64,000 nt of DNA from Akebia trifoliata. Its lineage: Eukaryota; Streptophyta; Magnoliopsida; Ranunculales; Lardizabalaceae. The notes under the pieces are model-generated. The model made no database searches and was not told the DNA's origin. It saw nothing but the letters and a program-made list of their open reading frames with translations. Each line of letters opens with the position of its first letter. The first letter of the stretch is position 1. Where the stretch lies: contig JADQWC010000158.1 of the NCBI GenBank assembly GCA_017979445.1, forward strand, positions 48,758-112,757, given 5' to 3'. Below, one piece after another: positions 1 through 13,700 of this stretch. A program made the position numbers and the translations under genes.

Positions 1-33
1 TTTAAATCGCTTTCCTTGCAATCAAACATACCC
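1..33. mobile_element. Terminus of a Tourist-like MITE, cut by the window edge
   Basis: The segment ends in TGCAATCAAACATACCC followed by TAA. This is the same terminal inverted repeat and TAA flank as the complete element at 32643-33338, so it is read as one end of a related PIF/Harbinger-type MITE. The rest lies left of the window. Confidence 0.6.
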
Positions 34-1719
34 TAAGTGGGCTCAACTCTGACATTGAGTGCACTTGGAGGAATCAAGAGATAGATCCAATTTACAAGAG
101 CACATTCATCGCCAACTGTTTCAAACATCCACCATCGTCATCATACTAATAATGTGTTATCTAGTTCATCATTGATGGAGCAAAAGAGAAAAACATCCAT
201 AGTTTTATCTATAACAATTTTCCTAAGTGTCCTACCTAACTTGACATTATATTTCCCAAATTTCTTTCAATGAACATTGTTTTCCTCAATAAAGATTGGA
301 AGAAATAAAACGATTGCCAAGTCCAGTGTGTTAATTTTTTTGTGATCCAGGAGTTATTAAACCTTGTCGTTAACAATTGAATGGGACAAAAAAAAAAAAA
401 ATTAATAATTGGAGACCATCTTTTGTAGGCCACTTTATTATGGCATCAATTACATGAGGACAGAGAAGGGAAAAGCCCATCATGCCAGTTGCCATAGTGC
501 ACAATTTTCTGAACGTATGCCATTTACCGTTATTGTCAAAAGATCATCTTGATCCAATCCATAAAAGAAGACCAAACATCAGGAACTCAAGAAAGCTCTA
601 CAGTCACAGGTAATGTTTTCAAAGATGTTGAGGCTCGCATCTACTCTCACACCTAAGGCGCAAATGCCTTACTTTAAGAGGTATGAGGGTTCTTGGAACA
701 GATCCACATCGTATGAACTACCGCATCCCTTAATGATTTACCAACTTTTTCATTGCTCAGATTTGGGAGATGGTATTGGATTCAACACAATAGACCTTAG
801 AGGAAGTTAAGACAACGGATGATGAGGGAGGTTTGTTTCCCAAGGATGAGAATACAAGAGAAAGAGATCAGCAACTTCCGATAGTCGCTCCGAAAGGCAT
901 TGCTTCTGGTTCAAACAATACTTCTTCCCAGCCTACTGCTCCCCTTAGAATGGATTGGATCCGCTTGAAAAAGTGTATGCCTCGGGTGAGACGCATGCCT
1001 TTTGACTAAGGCCTAAACCTTTTTTTTTCACTTCTTTTTTTTACGTTTCTACCCCTTTTCTATTTCTCTCTACGTCAAACCTACTCTTCTACTTCTAGCA
1101 TTATAGTGGTAGTATGATTTTTCAGTTGAAGTGATTGTTACACTCATTGTTGTTTTTAGTTCAAGGGCATGAAACTTAGAAGGTTGGAGGTAGGAAGCTG
1201 TGGATATGGTTCAATTTCAATTTGATTTTAACGGGTTTGGAATATAAATTTTGATATTAAACTTTAGAATGTGGACTTGTGAATCGTTGGTGTTGTTGTG
1301 TTTTTATTTTTTTTCCTGTGAGTTCTCACTGATTTTCTCTTTATTAGACTTTCTATTTAACCCCCAAGTCTTGAGACAAAGCCCCAATGATGATATATTT
1401 AATTATTTATATATTTAAAAAATGCATGCTCATGACGCATTCGCCTCAAAGCTTTGGCTAGTGAAACGACTTGCCTTATGTCTTAAAAACACTTATCATA
1501 GGAAATATCTGCCTGGTCAACCAGAGATCCAAACTCCATCAGAGAAATAGGGTTTGCTTCAGACATTACCATGCACCTATAAGAGATTATTATTGATTAC
1601 CTAATAAGGGCCAGCAGCTCAGGCACTAAGCTCTATTGCGAACTTAATTCTGAATGTAGCATCAGGGGAAAAGAAAGGGCTATCAATAAATGGACTCTGA
1701 AAAGTGAACAACTACTTAC
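34..1719. other. CAND1 intron 20 or region beyond a truncated CAND1; no certain gene
   Basis: No CAND1 C-terminal exon is recognisable here. A plus-strand open stretch at 794-1009 has a gene-like composition (polar, with an acidic start and a Ser/Thr-rich middle). It has no upstream ATG and a TAG just before it. A short open stretch on the minus strand near 1498-1571 also looks coding-like. Neither is recognised, and either could be a relic of an old gene fragment. The rest is AT-rich sequence without clear signals. Confidence 0.4.
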
Positions 1720-4700
1720 AGAATTAGTGGTGCTATCATCTCTAAGTATGTTTGTAAGCATTTCTACTGTAGATGCGCATTTTTTATCACCCGCAGCAAG
1801 GCAGAGAACAGCCACGCATTGAGCTACTGAATAGAGAGCCTGTTTTGCAAGGCCACCAGACTGGGGAGACGGTTTAGCACTTGAAAGAAGAGAATCTAGC
1901 AAAGCATCAAAGCTTGTGTTTTCTGAATGGACCAAGGCAGCAAAAAAGTTTTGCAGAGCCTACAATATTTAAATAAAATAGTATCAATAACTTCAAAATT
2001 TTAGATGCAGACAAAACACCCAGCACAAAGTTCAAAACACCCAGCACAAAGTTCAGGGAAATACCAGAAGGGCCTGGCCTTGCAACAGCGAGCTTCTGAT
2101 TAATGTCAGTGCCTGAGGAAGAACTTTGTATCTAACAGTCAAACCAACCTTTGGGCTGGATTTCATGTCAACCATCAATGTGTAGCAAAGAACCAATGCA
2201 AGGGCTGTCATATGCAAGTCTGAATCACTGCAATATGAAATTAAGGCAACAAAGTGACATGTTACAGTACCAATGTCAATCATGCTCAAGAACAAGTAGG
2301 AAAATATTTCTTTTAAAGGCCCGTATAAGTAGAAAATGAACCTTATAAGATTTGAAAGCTCCACAATTATAACTTCATATGCGGAAGAACCTATTCTATC
2401 ACCATATGCAGCAACTAGAGAATTCAGTGTCCCAAGTGTTGCCTGCCTTAACGCCCGATTAGCCTATTTTCCAACAGAAGCAAACCATATTAGAATTTCC
2501 ATAGATCTCGATGACTAAAATAACTATGATTAAAGGGCTATAAAAGAAGATAGCCGCACATTCACGCCCACATAAACAGATCTCTTGCATACCTTCCTCA
2601 GGAATGCTGTTAACTCGGCAATAACATGATCCAAAACACATGATAAATCTACCTTGAGTGGAGAAGCAGCAATAACAGCGAATGCCTGAATGAACAAGTT
2701 TTAAAAAAACATATATAAAAGAAAACAAATTAGCATATTGAATGTTCAAACAAGAACCTCAAGTAGCAGGCAGTGCCATGTCTGTGCAAGAGCCAGCCAT
2801 ATTGGTCATTTATCCAGACTTAAGAACTCAATTCCAGTAGGCAGATATATATATATATTTTTTTGATAAATAAAAATATATTCATAGAAAGAAGAAAAGG
2901 AGGCTGAGATAGCCCCCATACATCAGAAACAGAAAAACAGCAAACAAAGAGAAAGGGAGCAAATAAACACTCCCGTCGGGGAGCTAATAGTCACAAATTG
3001 TATCCCAGTTGAAAACAAAATCTTAGAAACTCACTCCTCAAATTCTTTGCTCATCTTAGACCACAAGTAAAGAAAACCCAAGATCTCCAAGATCACTGAA
3101 TGCGATGAGCTCTCCTTGCTATGGAATACCCTGTTGTTGCGCTCTCTCCATAAACCCCAAGCAATGGCGAACGGAAGGATAGCCCATAGAAGCCTCTTTC
3201 TAGAAAAAAATATATTGAACCTCCAACCCTCTAGTAGCTCAAAAAAAAAATAAAGGAAGTACCCAATCTACCTTGAAACGAGATAAGAAAAACATCCAAA
3301 TAACTCGGGAAAAGGGACAATGAATCAGAATGTGGTTGACAGACTCCCCCATCCCTAGAACAAAGAAAGCAAAAATTTGGAGTAATCCACCCCCGATAGA
3401 TCAAATTATCCAAGGTGAGAATTCTTCCCAAAGAGGCAAGCCAAATAAAGAAAGATACCTTGGCAGGAACAATAGTAGACCAAACGATAGAGGGAGTAAA
3501 AGATACCTCACCCATCAGCGACAAACAATAATAGAAAGACTTAACAGAGAACTTCTTATCCTTTGCCTTGACCCATTCCCATCTGTCATGCTCATTCTCT
3601 CTTACTTGGATCGAGTTAAGAAGATGTAGGAGAGATGCAACCTCCGTCAACTCCCAGTCATTGAAATTCCTTCTAAAACCCACGTCCCAAGAGTCCGTGA
3701 TCCCATCCCGAATCAGACAATGCCTTATTGAATTATTTTTTTTCAAGGAACAAGCGTACAAGGATGGAAATTGAGTAGACAGAGATGAAGTTCCGCACCA
3801 TAAATCCTCCCAAAATCTAACCTTGTCCCCCATGCCAACTTTGAATCTAATCACCCTCTCAAACTTATCAACACCCTTCAAAATACCTTTCCACACACTA
3901 CACCCATAACTCCCTCTAGCCTCTCCACTATACCATCCTAATCTACGCTCTCCATATTTAGCCTTAACTACTCTCCTCCACAAGTTGTCTCTTTCTTCCC
4001 CGAATCTCCATAGCCACTTACCTAGGAGTGCTTTATTAGTTAATCTTAGCCCTCGAATCCCCAAACCTCCATTCTTCTTTGGAGTGCAAACCATCTTCCA
4101 ATTCCCCAAATGATACTTTCTACCACCATTCTTGTCGTTCCACAGAAAAATTTTCATAAGCCTTTCAATCTTAACTTCCACCGAATTAGGCAATGTAAAC
4201 AGGGATAAGAAATAAATCGGAATACTCGTTAAAGTACTTTTAATCAATGTCACATTCCCTCCTTTTGAGAGATATTTAGCCTTCCAAGTACTCAATTTCT
4301 TTTCCATTTTCTCGATAACACCCTGTCACATGTTTTTACTGCAATACAAAGCCCCTAACGGTAAACCTAAATATGAAGAGGGAAGCGTATCACTCATACA
4401 ACCCAAGGTAGCTGCTAAAACTGGAAGATTAGGCATCTCACCAACACCAAACAACTTACTTTTCGACAGATTGACGTGTAAACCTGAAATTGCTTCGAAA
4501 CAACATAATAAAACTCGAAGAGCTCTCACTTGTTCTCTAGACGGATCTAGGAACACTAAGGTGTCATCTGCGAATTGCAAGTGCGAAATCAAAGGACCCT
4601 CAGCAGATACTCTAAACCCGGATAACCTCCCTATCTCAACCCCCCTACTGAACATCTTACCCAAAGCCTCTGTCACTATAAGAAATAAAAATGGAGATAA

Positions 4701-7700
4701 CGGATCTCCCTGTCTCAGCCCCCTAGAGCTCCGAAAATATCTTGCCGGACTCCCATTGACTAGGATAGAAAAAGAAACCGACGTTATACACTTCATAACC
4801 CACCCAACCCACCTAGAGCCAAATCCCATTCTCCCCATCATATACTCCAAAAAATCCCAACTCACATGGTCATAAGCCTTTTGCATATCGATTTTTCCTA
4901 TTAGCCCTGCCTTCCCATCTTTGATTCTAGAATCTAAACATTCATTAGCCATTAACACACCATCCAAAATTTGTCTTCCCTTAATGAACGCACCTTGTTC
5001 AGGCCCAATTAATTTTTTCATAACTTCTTTCAATCTGTTAGCCAACACCTTAGAAATAATCTTGTACACCGATCCTACTAAACTAATAGGCCTAAAGTCC
5101 CTCAACTCAACCGCCCCCACTCTTTTAGGAATCAAAGCCACAAAAGTACTGTTAAGTGCATAATTCAGACAATCTTTTTCCTGTAACTCCCAAACCACTT
5201 TCATAAAATCTTCGGATATCATTTCCCAACAGTGCTTGTAGAATTCCATTGTAAAACCATCTGGCCCCGGCGCTTTGTTCCCACCCATGGAAGCAACAGC
5301 TGACCTCACTTCATCTTCCCCAATCTGCCTTTCCAGTAGGCAGATATATGCTTAGCCTTCAATAGAAGGTCACAATTAACAAAATTTGATAAATATATTT
5401 TCAAGATGAAGCCAAAAAAAAAAAAACACACATCTTGTTTACAGATGGGATGTGCTCTACGAAGCATATGGGGTTTTTCTTTGTTTTTGCCTGCTTCATT
5501 TTTTGGTTTGTTTGGTTTTCTCTGTATAAGAGGCTATCTCAGCCTCGTCTTTCGCCTTTTCCAATAAATTTAAACTTATCAAAAAAAAAAACATTTCTTC
5601 TCTTGTTAAAACTGGACAACACTTTTACTGCATAGCTTGCGCTTTTACCCCATTGTGAGATAGTGGGAAGTAAAACCTAAATATGCCCATAAGGAGGAAA
5701 TCTAAAACAAGATCCTCCCCTTTGTAATAGTGGTCTTCTTTGCCATTTCCTCAAAAGTCCTTGTAAATTACAACTAATATACATTATCTATTTCTGAACT
5801 CAATTCCAGTAGAATGAAATTAGTTTAACCATTGCCCTTACCTGACCATCATGTGCCCTCCCTAGTGGTTTTGTGGATATCTGGATATTTTGACATAGAT
5901 TTTGACAATGCTCATGGATCCTGATGTAGATGGGCAAAGGGCTGATTTTAATGAAGATAATCTTTGCTCCAAGAGGGGGAGGGAGAGGGGGAGTGGGAGG
6001 GGGGGGGGGGTTACGAATTTCTTATCCCATCAAATGTGGACTTTAAAGTTAATGGTGAAACCAACGTCTAAAAAACGATTGCTTGGGTTCAGAAAATAAG
6101 AGAAATTAGATGAAATATGGGAAAAAACGCTGTCCACTTCACATGGGAGGAAGATAAATATTTTGTTGATGTTGTTAAATCCAAAATAAACTTTTTCATA
6201 GGTTTGAGTGTGAAGTCAGGGTTTTAATCACAGGTCTGTGGTGTATTACCACACAGGATTTAACACCTAACCAAGTTGGCACCTTCTAGAATAGCTTACC
6301 ATTATTATGTTAAGTGTCAAGTGGGAAAATAAAGACCACCAAAAAAAAAAAAAAAAACATTAAGTTTGGAACACCAGATAAAATTGAACAATCCAAGGAC
6401 TACACCACCAGCATTTGAACATTGTTACACCCTCTGATGCAGGGCTTCAAAAAGGAGTATAAGTTGCATGATTTGCCATTTTCAAATCCTCAGTGGATGA
6501 TTCATATGCCCTTTGTGCTTCTACGCTATTCTAATAAGACACAAGACAGTTTGTGGAAGCCCCACCAGAGGCGGCAAGCCTTGTGGTATAAGCTTCAAAT
6601 GCCTTTCCAAACAATGCATGAACCCAAAAACACACATGCAGACAAGGGAATGTCCAAGGAATAAAAGAATTTTAAAATTACTAGTTTTATATGAATTTTA
6701 AAATTAATAACAAGGTTTGATTCAAACTTCCCGAGAACGACATGTGTCACCATATTGCTGATCACTGACCCTATGAATGTTAAGCTCAACTCCAGGTTGA
6801 CCTAAACTACCAAAATCAGCCTGTTGGTTGCTTCTAGCAGTTAGAATCAGGCATCTTTCACAGGCCATTCCTAGCAATTAGATTTGAGCTTTTTTATTCG
6901 GGTTTGTCGGATGAACATTAACAAATCACTATTACATCTGATTTTTAGTGTAGATCCACCAAGGGGTGGGATAAATACTATAAGATCAGTGAGCCTGAAC
7001 TCTTGCGCCACATAATATTTGGGATGCCAGTAGTATCAAAATTCTAATACTAATATTTGCCTCAAAATCAGAATCAGAGAAAGCGAGATCTATTGTCATT
7101 GTAAGTTAGAGCCAACAACTCCATATAAAACAACGTTTATGGCAACCCTCACAAGCAACGTTGATACACAAGGGATTCAGGTGTGTATATGAAAGCGGGA
7201 CATATCTTAGGACATCAGTATAGCTCGGGAAAAAAAATCAGAGTTAAGGAATTCCTTTCACGTTGAGAGAGGTATTTCCTAAGAACTATATTGGACACCA
7301 ACATGAGCACACATAAGTATGTGATCACAAATATAACAAAATACACATGCACGCATGCAACAAATAAGTATTCAGAGAAAGCTCATCAAATTGGAGTTCA
7401 TAAGAAATCTTATTTAATATGAAAGCAATACAATGCTGCAATAGTTAACAGCATAATTAAGACGAATCAAAACGGAAATTGCAACCAGCTATCATCTGAA
7501 GATGAATTTTATGAAGACATTCTGCTTCAAACCTACCTTTACAGCTGTAAAACGGGTTATCTCATTACCCATCCGATCAACAAGTACAGGCAGGCAGGCA
7601 GGTAACTCCGCTTGAAGGTTATCACCAAAAGTTGAAATGACAAGGCCCATGCAAGAAATGGCACACTCTTTAACCTCCTGATATAGAAATTCCATAAAGA

Positions 7701-10700
7701 TAAAGCACTGAAGTTGGTCAGGTACTTATCACCCCACCCACACACAAAATGGATAAAAGAAAGAAAGAGTAGGATTTGGAGCAAAAACTTGGGTTTTAAG
7801 TTTTACCAACCTGATCTTGATCTTGGTTAGCTAGGCGTGTCAAGATGGCATTATATATTGGACGAACATAAGGTTTGAAATCAAAATCACAAGCCTGCAA
7901 AAAAAAATCATATTAAAAAAATCGTCTCCTAAGGATTCCAATGTTATTGTGAAACTAAACTATTAAACTTTATCACCTTAAAATTTGGCCGAATAACTCG
8001 AACAAGCTCTCCACATACTCTTAATGCCTCAGCAGTGACTTTGTAGTAACGTTCACTAACAGCAAGCAATACAGGACTAGACAGGACCTGAAGCAACATC
8101 AGTTGTTAATCTTTATGGAAGAATCAAGCAGTAATCCCACACCATCATTTACCAGTAAACAGCACAAATAGATGTCATCCACATCATCTATTAATTCTGG
8201 AAATAAAAAAAGGAGGCTAGGTAGAATAAGTTCTGTGCCACTTCAATAAGGCCACTCAGAGGGATGAAACATCACTTTAAGGTTGATAAGCAAAAAGTAA
8301 CATCCATTATCTATGCTCAAAGATGTAGAGATTAGGGAGGATATGACCAATAGAACTAGTGTTGAGTGGCTAAAGTGAACTTTTCGAGTATCATGTCAAG
8401 GATGTGCATACCAACGAAACTAACAAATTTAAAAATTAAAAATTAAAAAAACAATGATTAGACCAGTTCTGGTTTACGGGGGCTAAATATTGGGTGGATA
8501 GTCAAGAAATAATATATCCATCAAATGAACATAATAAAAACGAGGATGCTGAAATATGTATGCGATAAGACTAAGAAAGACCAAATCAGAATTGAGCTCG
8601 CACTACTGGGATGAGTTTAAGACTAGCCCTAATAGGATATAAAATAAAGGAAAGTTAATTGAGTTTAAGACTAGCCCAAATAGCAACTTTAGACTATAAT
8701 CAGATCTAGACCTTGAGTCAACCATTCATTAGAGATCAACACCCTTTCAAGGATTTGTCTCCACTTAACGAAAGCACCTTGACTGCTGTCAGTCCCCAAT
8801 AGAAGAACCAACTTTAATCCTTGAAGCTAGAATTTCAGATGATTTTGCTCACTTTAGGGTTGTGCAAGTTAGATTCTGACTTTAAAGGAATGTTTTTTTT
8901 AGGACTTTGTTTTTAGATGGGAGTCCTAGTGCTCATCCTAAGGTGTTGTTTGTAGTCTCTTGTTCAAAGGATGGTTATCTTGACCATCTATTTGATCTCT
9001 TAATAAATATAATTTTATTCATTAAAAAAAAAAACTTGTACATAGACCGCATCAGACTTATGGATGTCATATCCCCGATGTCTTCCACTCCTAGCTTCTT
9101 CAGGATTAGAACAATGAAAGTTTTGTTAAAGACATAATCCAAGAATCCGTTCTCCTGAAAAATTTCAAATTAGTATAAAAGTTGGTAATTCTACTTTCTA
9201 ATAGAGTCGTGAGTGGAGCAGCTCTGGGAGAGAATTCCATAATAAACATTCATTTTTTCGAAATAGAAATCCGCTTTACAAATTGACTAATTCAAATAGA
9301 AAGGGCTCCAATCTTACTTGCTTGTTTTGATGCGCACTCAACCCAGTCTATCTCTTTACTTTAAGCAGCCCTGATTCCAAGGACACAGCTACTATGCTAA
9401 TTGCTAATTCGGAAGCACGGAATGGAGTATAAGTCGTTATGAGCTCTCTCCACTCCCCTTTCTATCACTTGACTGGTCGGGAAAACTGCCATGAGGTCCT
9501 TCCTTAACTATGTAACAAAGATTTGAGAAAAGACAGAGCGAACCTGTCTGGGCCAAGGCCTTTATCTCCACTCATCCTCCTAATAGTCTAGAAAACTTCA
9601 CCATTGAGGAGTTTCAAACCAAGCTTGCTGCTTTAATGCTATGGTGTAAGTTATTTAAAGTGTTTTAAGGGTGCCTTCTTTGAGGATCTTTTTTTTTTTT
9701 TTTTTTTTTTTATCGATAAAGATAATTTATTGATAAGAAAATAGGGGGTCGAGGTGACCAACCCAAAACAAAGAGGACCAACCAAACAAAAGAAGTTAAC
9801 AAAACTTTGTTAACTTCAAAGAAGACCCCCTTGAACTCCTTGTAAAGTTTACTCCAAGAGAACATAATCTCCAAAACAGAAAGAATTAATCCTTCCATCG
9901 TAGAAACCTTCCCCTCAAAGATACAACGATTGCGTTCTTTCCAGATACCCCAACAAATTGCAAACGGAGTTAGGACCCATAGAATCCGTTTAGGAAGCGA
10001 GAATGAAGCTCCCCAAGTTAACCAAGATTCCAAAACCAACTTGACTGATCGAGGAAAACAGCCCTCTACCCCGAATAGAGAAAAAAAATGCGACCAAATG
10101 TGATGAGCCACCCGACAATGGATGAATAAGTGATCCACCGTTTCCGCCTGGGATCTACACATACAGCACTGATTTGGCGAGATGAAACCCCTTCTGATCA
10201 GTTGGTCTAGAGTTGCGAGTTTCTCTAAAGCTGCCAACCAAAGGAAAACCGAAATCTTCGGAAGTATCTTGCCACCCCAGACAATAGAGTGAGAAAAAGA
10301 CATTGTACTACTTGGCGCAATGCTAACATACAACGATTTGACAGTGACCTTCCCATCCCGGGTACCTACCCACAGTCTCTGATCTATCGAGGAACTTTGC
10401 ACATAATTATTCTCCACCGTAGCAATAAACCTCCCAAGCATATCCACCTCCCAATCATTGAAAGTTCTTCTAAACCCAAAGTTCCAGTTAATCTCTCCAT
10501 TTTCCACTTTCTTGAAAACAGAAAGAACTTGCTTCTTCTTCAAAGATAAATTAAAAAGCATCGGAAACGAGTCCTTAAGGGGACCATTCCCACACCACCA
10601 ATCCTCCCAGAACCTCACCTTAGTCCCAGTCCCAACCTTGCATCTCACTTTGCTCTTAACTGCCGGAAGTCTCCTAAGGATTCCTTTTCAAACACCACAC

Positions 10701-13700
10701 CCCAACGCACCTTTCGCGGGGCCACTCTCCCACCCATTCCCACTTACACCATATTTGTCCACGATTACTTTCCTCCAAAGACTATCCCCTTCCTCGCCGA
10801 ACCTCCAAAGTCACTTCCCCAACAGAGCAGAGTTCATAGTTCCGAATTTGCGAATACCCAGCCCCCCATTTTTCTTGGGCAAACATAACTTACTCCAACG
10901 CACCCAATGATGCTTTCTAATACCATCATTGCCATGCCATAAAAAATCACAACAAATTCTTTCCAACTGAACTTCCACATATTTGGGCAATGAGAAAAGA
11001 GACAGAATATAGATGGGAATACTAGCCAACACACTTTTAATGAGGGTGATCTTCCCACCTTTCGTTAGAAACTTCGTTTTCCAAGCACTAAGTCTCTTTC
11101 TCATCCTTTCTAACACCGGCTCCCAAATATCCTTACTAGTGTAGCCCATCCCCAAAGGAAGCCCCAAGTAAGTGGATAGAAGCTCCCCTGTCTGAAAATC
11201 GATCGATGCCGCCGCTACTTCCAATCCTTCCTCTTCACCAACCGCAAACAGCTTACTTTTGCGAAGGTTCACTAGGATACCAAAAATGGCCTCAAAACAC
11301 CCAAGAATGCCACTTAAGAAACTCAACTGACTTGGGGAGTAATCCAGAAAGATTAAGGTGTCATCTGCAAACTGGAGATGAGACACCACATGACCACCCT
11401 CCCTAGTGGAAAAACCGGAAAAATCCCCCATATCCACCGCCTTGGAAAGCATCCTTCCCAAGGCCTCCATGACTATCACAAAAAGAAAAGGCGACAACGA
11501 ATCTCCTTGGCGGAGACCCCTTGAACTTCTAAAAAATACCCTATCGAAAATCCGTTGACCAAAATCGAGAACGTGGAAGTTGAAATGCATTTCATGACCC
11601 ATCTAACCCACCTATCGCCACACCCCATCCTCCTTAACAGATACTTCACCAAATTCCAGTTCACATGGTCATAAACTTTCTCTAAATCAACTTTGCATAC
11701 TAAACCTGGAATCTTAGCTTTACGGCGCGAGTCGATACATTCATTAGCTATCAGAAACCCGTCCAAAATCTGTCTCCCTGAAACAAAAGCTCCTTGAGCC
11801 GGACCAATGATATCCCTCAACACAGTCTTAAACCTGAAAGATAAGATTTTCGAGATGATTTTATAAACTAAACTCACCAGACTAATCGGTCTAAGATCCC
11901 TGATGTCCTCAGTTCTCGACACCTTAGGAATCAACGCAAGAAAGGTACAGTTAGAACCCAGATCTAGAAAACCTTCCCTATAAAAGTCCTCGATCGTCAC
12001 CATCACGTCTTCCTTCACTGTCTCCCAACAAGCTTTGAAAAAACCAAGAGAGAAACCATCTGGCCCCGGGGCCTTGTCGCTCGCCAAACTACTCACCACT
12101 CCCCACACTTCTTCGACTTCGAACGGCCTTTCAAGCCACCTCTGTTGCTCTAAGGAAATGGCATCAAAGTGAAGAGAATCTAATAAAGGCCTATCCACGT
12201 AATCCTCCGTATACAAGTTACTGTAGAAATTCACCACCCCCTCACACCCCTCCTCTTCCCCAATCTTCCACATATCATTTACTTTAAGTTTCGAGATGAA
12301 ATTCACCCGGTTGTTAAAATTCGCTATACGATGGAAAAAAAGTAGTATTTTTGTCCCCCTCCTTGAGCCACCGAACTCTCGACTTTTGCTTCCAACTAAT
12401 TTCCTCCATAGCCGCTAATTTTTGAAACTCAACGTTAAGATTCGCTCACTTTAGCCTCTCCTCAACACCCAAACCCCCTCTCTCCTCTCTACTTTCCATT
12501 TCTTGTAATTCCACTCACACAGCACTTTTCCTATCATGCACAGACCCAAAAGTATCATTATTCCAGATTTTCAACCTCTCTTTGATAACCTTCAATTTTA
12601 GCCTCGGTGCTTTCCCCGGCCTACCATCAAACGATAGCTCATTCCACCAAGCATCAATCATCTCTCCAAAGCCTTGGTGCTCTAACCACATATTCTCAAA
12701 TCTAAAGGGCGTAGGCCTATTCCTCTGCATCCCGACCACCAAAGAAATAGGACAATGATCTGACACCGGATTAGGCCATTTTTCCTGACTCAGCCTACCG
12801 AAGTGTTCTTCCCAATCTAACGAGACTAAAAAACGATCCAATCTGCTAAGCTTCGGGTTTTCCTGGTTATTGGACCACGTAAACCTACCCCCACAAAGCG
12901 GAAGATCTATCATCCCATTTCGATCTCAAACTCCGAAAACTCACGCATCTTCGGAGTGACACTTGACCCCCCACTCTTCTCGAACGAGAACCGAATGGCA
13001 TTGAAATCTCCCCCCATAACCCACGGTCTGTTCCAACACTCCTTTATATCATCTAACTCTTCCCAAAATTGCTTCCACTCCCTTGCTAAAGTTGGTCCGT
13101 ACACCCTTGAAAAAACCCAGATAAAATCCTCTCCAATCAACCTGCATAAAATTGACACCGAAAAGCCCCCGAGAAGACTGTCCTCCACCACCACTGACTT
13201 CTTATTCCACATTAAAATGATTCCACCCGTCGCCCCCCAAGACGGAAAAGCAGACCACCCAACTAATTTAATTCCCCAAATCTCCTTGATCACCCTATCG
13301 TCCACCTTATCTAACTTCGATTCTTGAAGAACCACTATATGAGATTTAAGATCATGGAGAATGACTTTGATTGCTGCTCTTTTTGAGGCTGCATTCAAAC
13401 CCCTTACATTCCAGGACACGATTTTAATCGACATTAGGCCTACTAAGCGCCTTCCGGCTCTCTTCCCTTTTGTGGCTGTGAGTGGAAAGTCCTCCACGAC
13501 CTTTTGAGCTGTATAATCTCCTTTTTCAGTCTTTTATTCCTCTCCTTAGTCAAATTATCACAGTTTGATAAATGTCTCGTAATCTTTAACCTGGAGAACT
13601 CATACTGAAAACGAACCCTCGATGACATCTCCGCTTTCCCGCTGACAGGGGGAACAGTCCCTGTAAGAGGCCACTGTCCCACCACCTTCTGCATACAAAC

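Noticed and set aside
613..810. 65-codon plus-strand ORF
   Set aside because: No recognisable motif, no splice context and an immediate frame conflict with the more coding-like stretch at 794-1009.
1498..1571. Minus-strand open stretch considered as the next CAND1 exon
   Set aside because: Its translation does not resemble the CAND1 region after residue 828, and the frame and splice sites do not fit.
5994..6010. G-run as a quadruplex regulatory element
   Set aside because: It is a simple homopolymer-like tract deep in an intron, without the spaced G-triplet pattern or any context.
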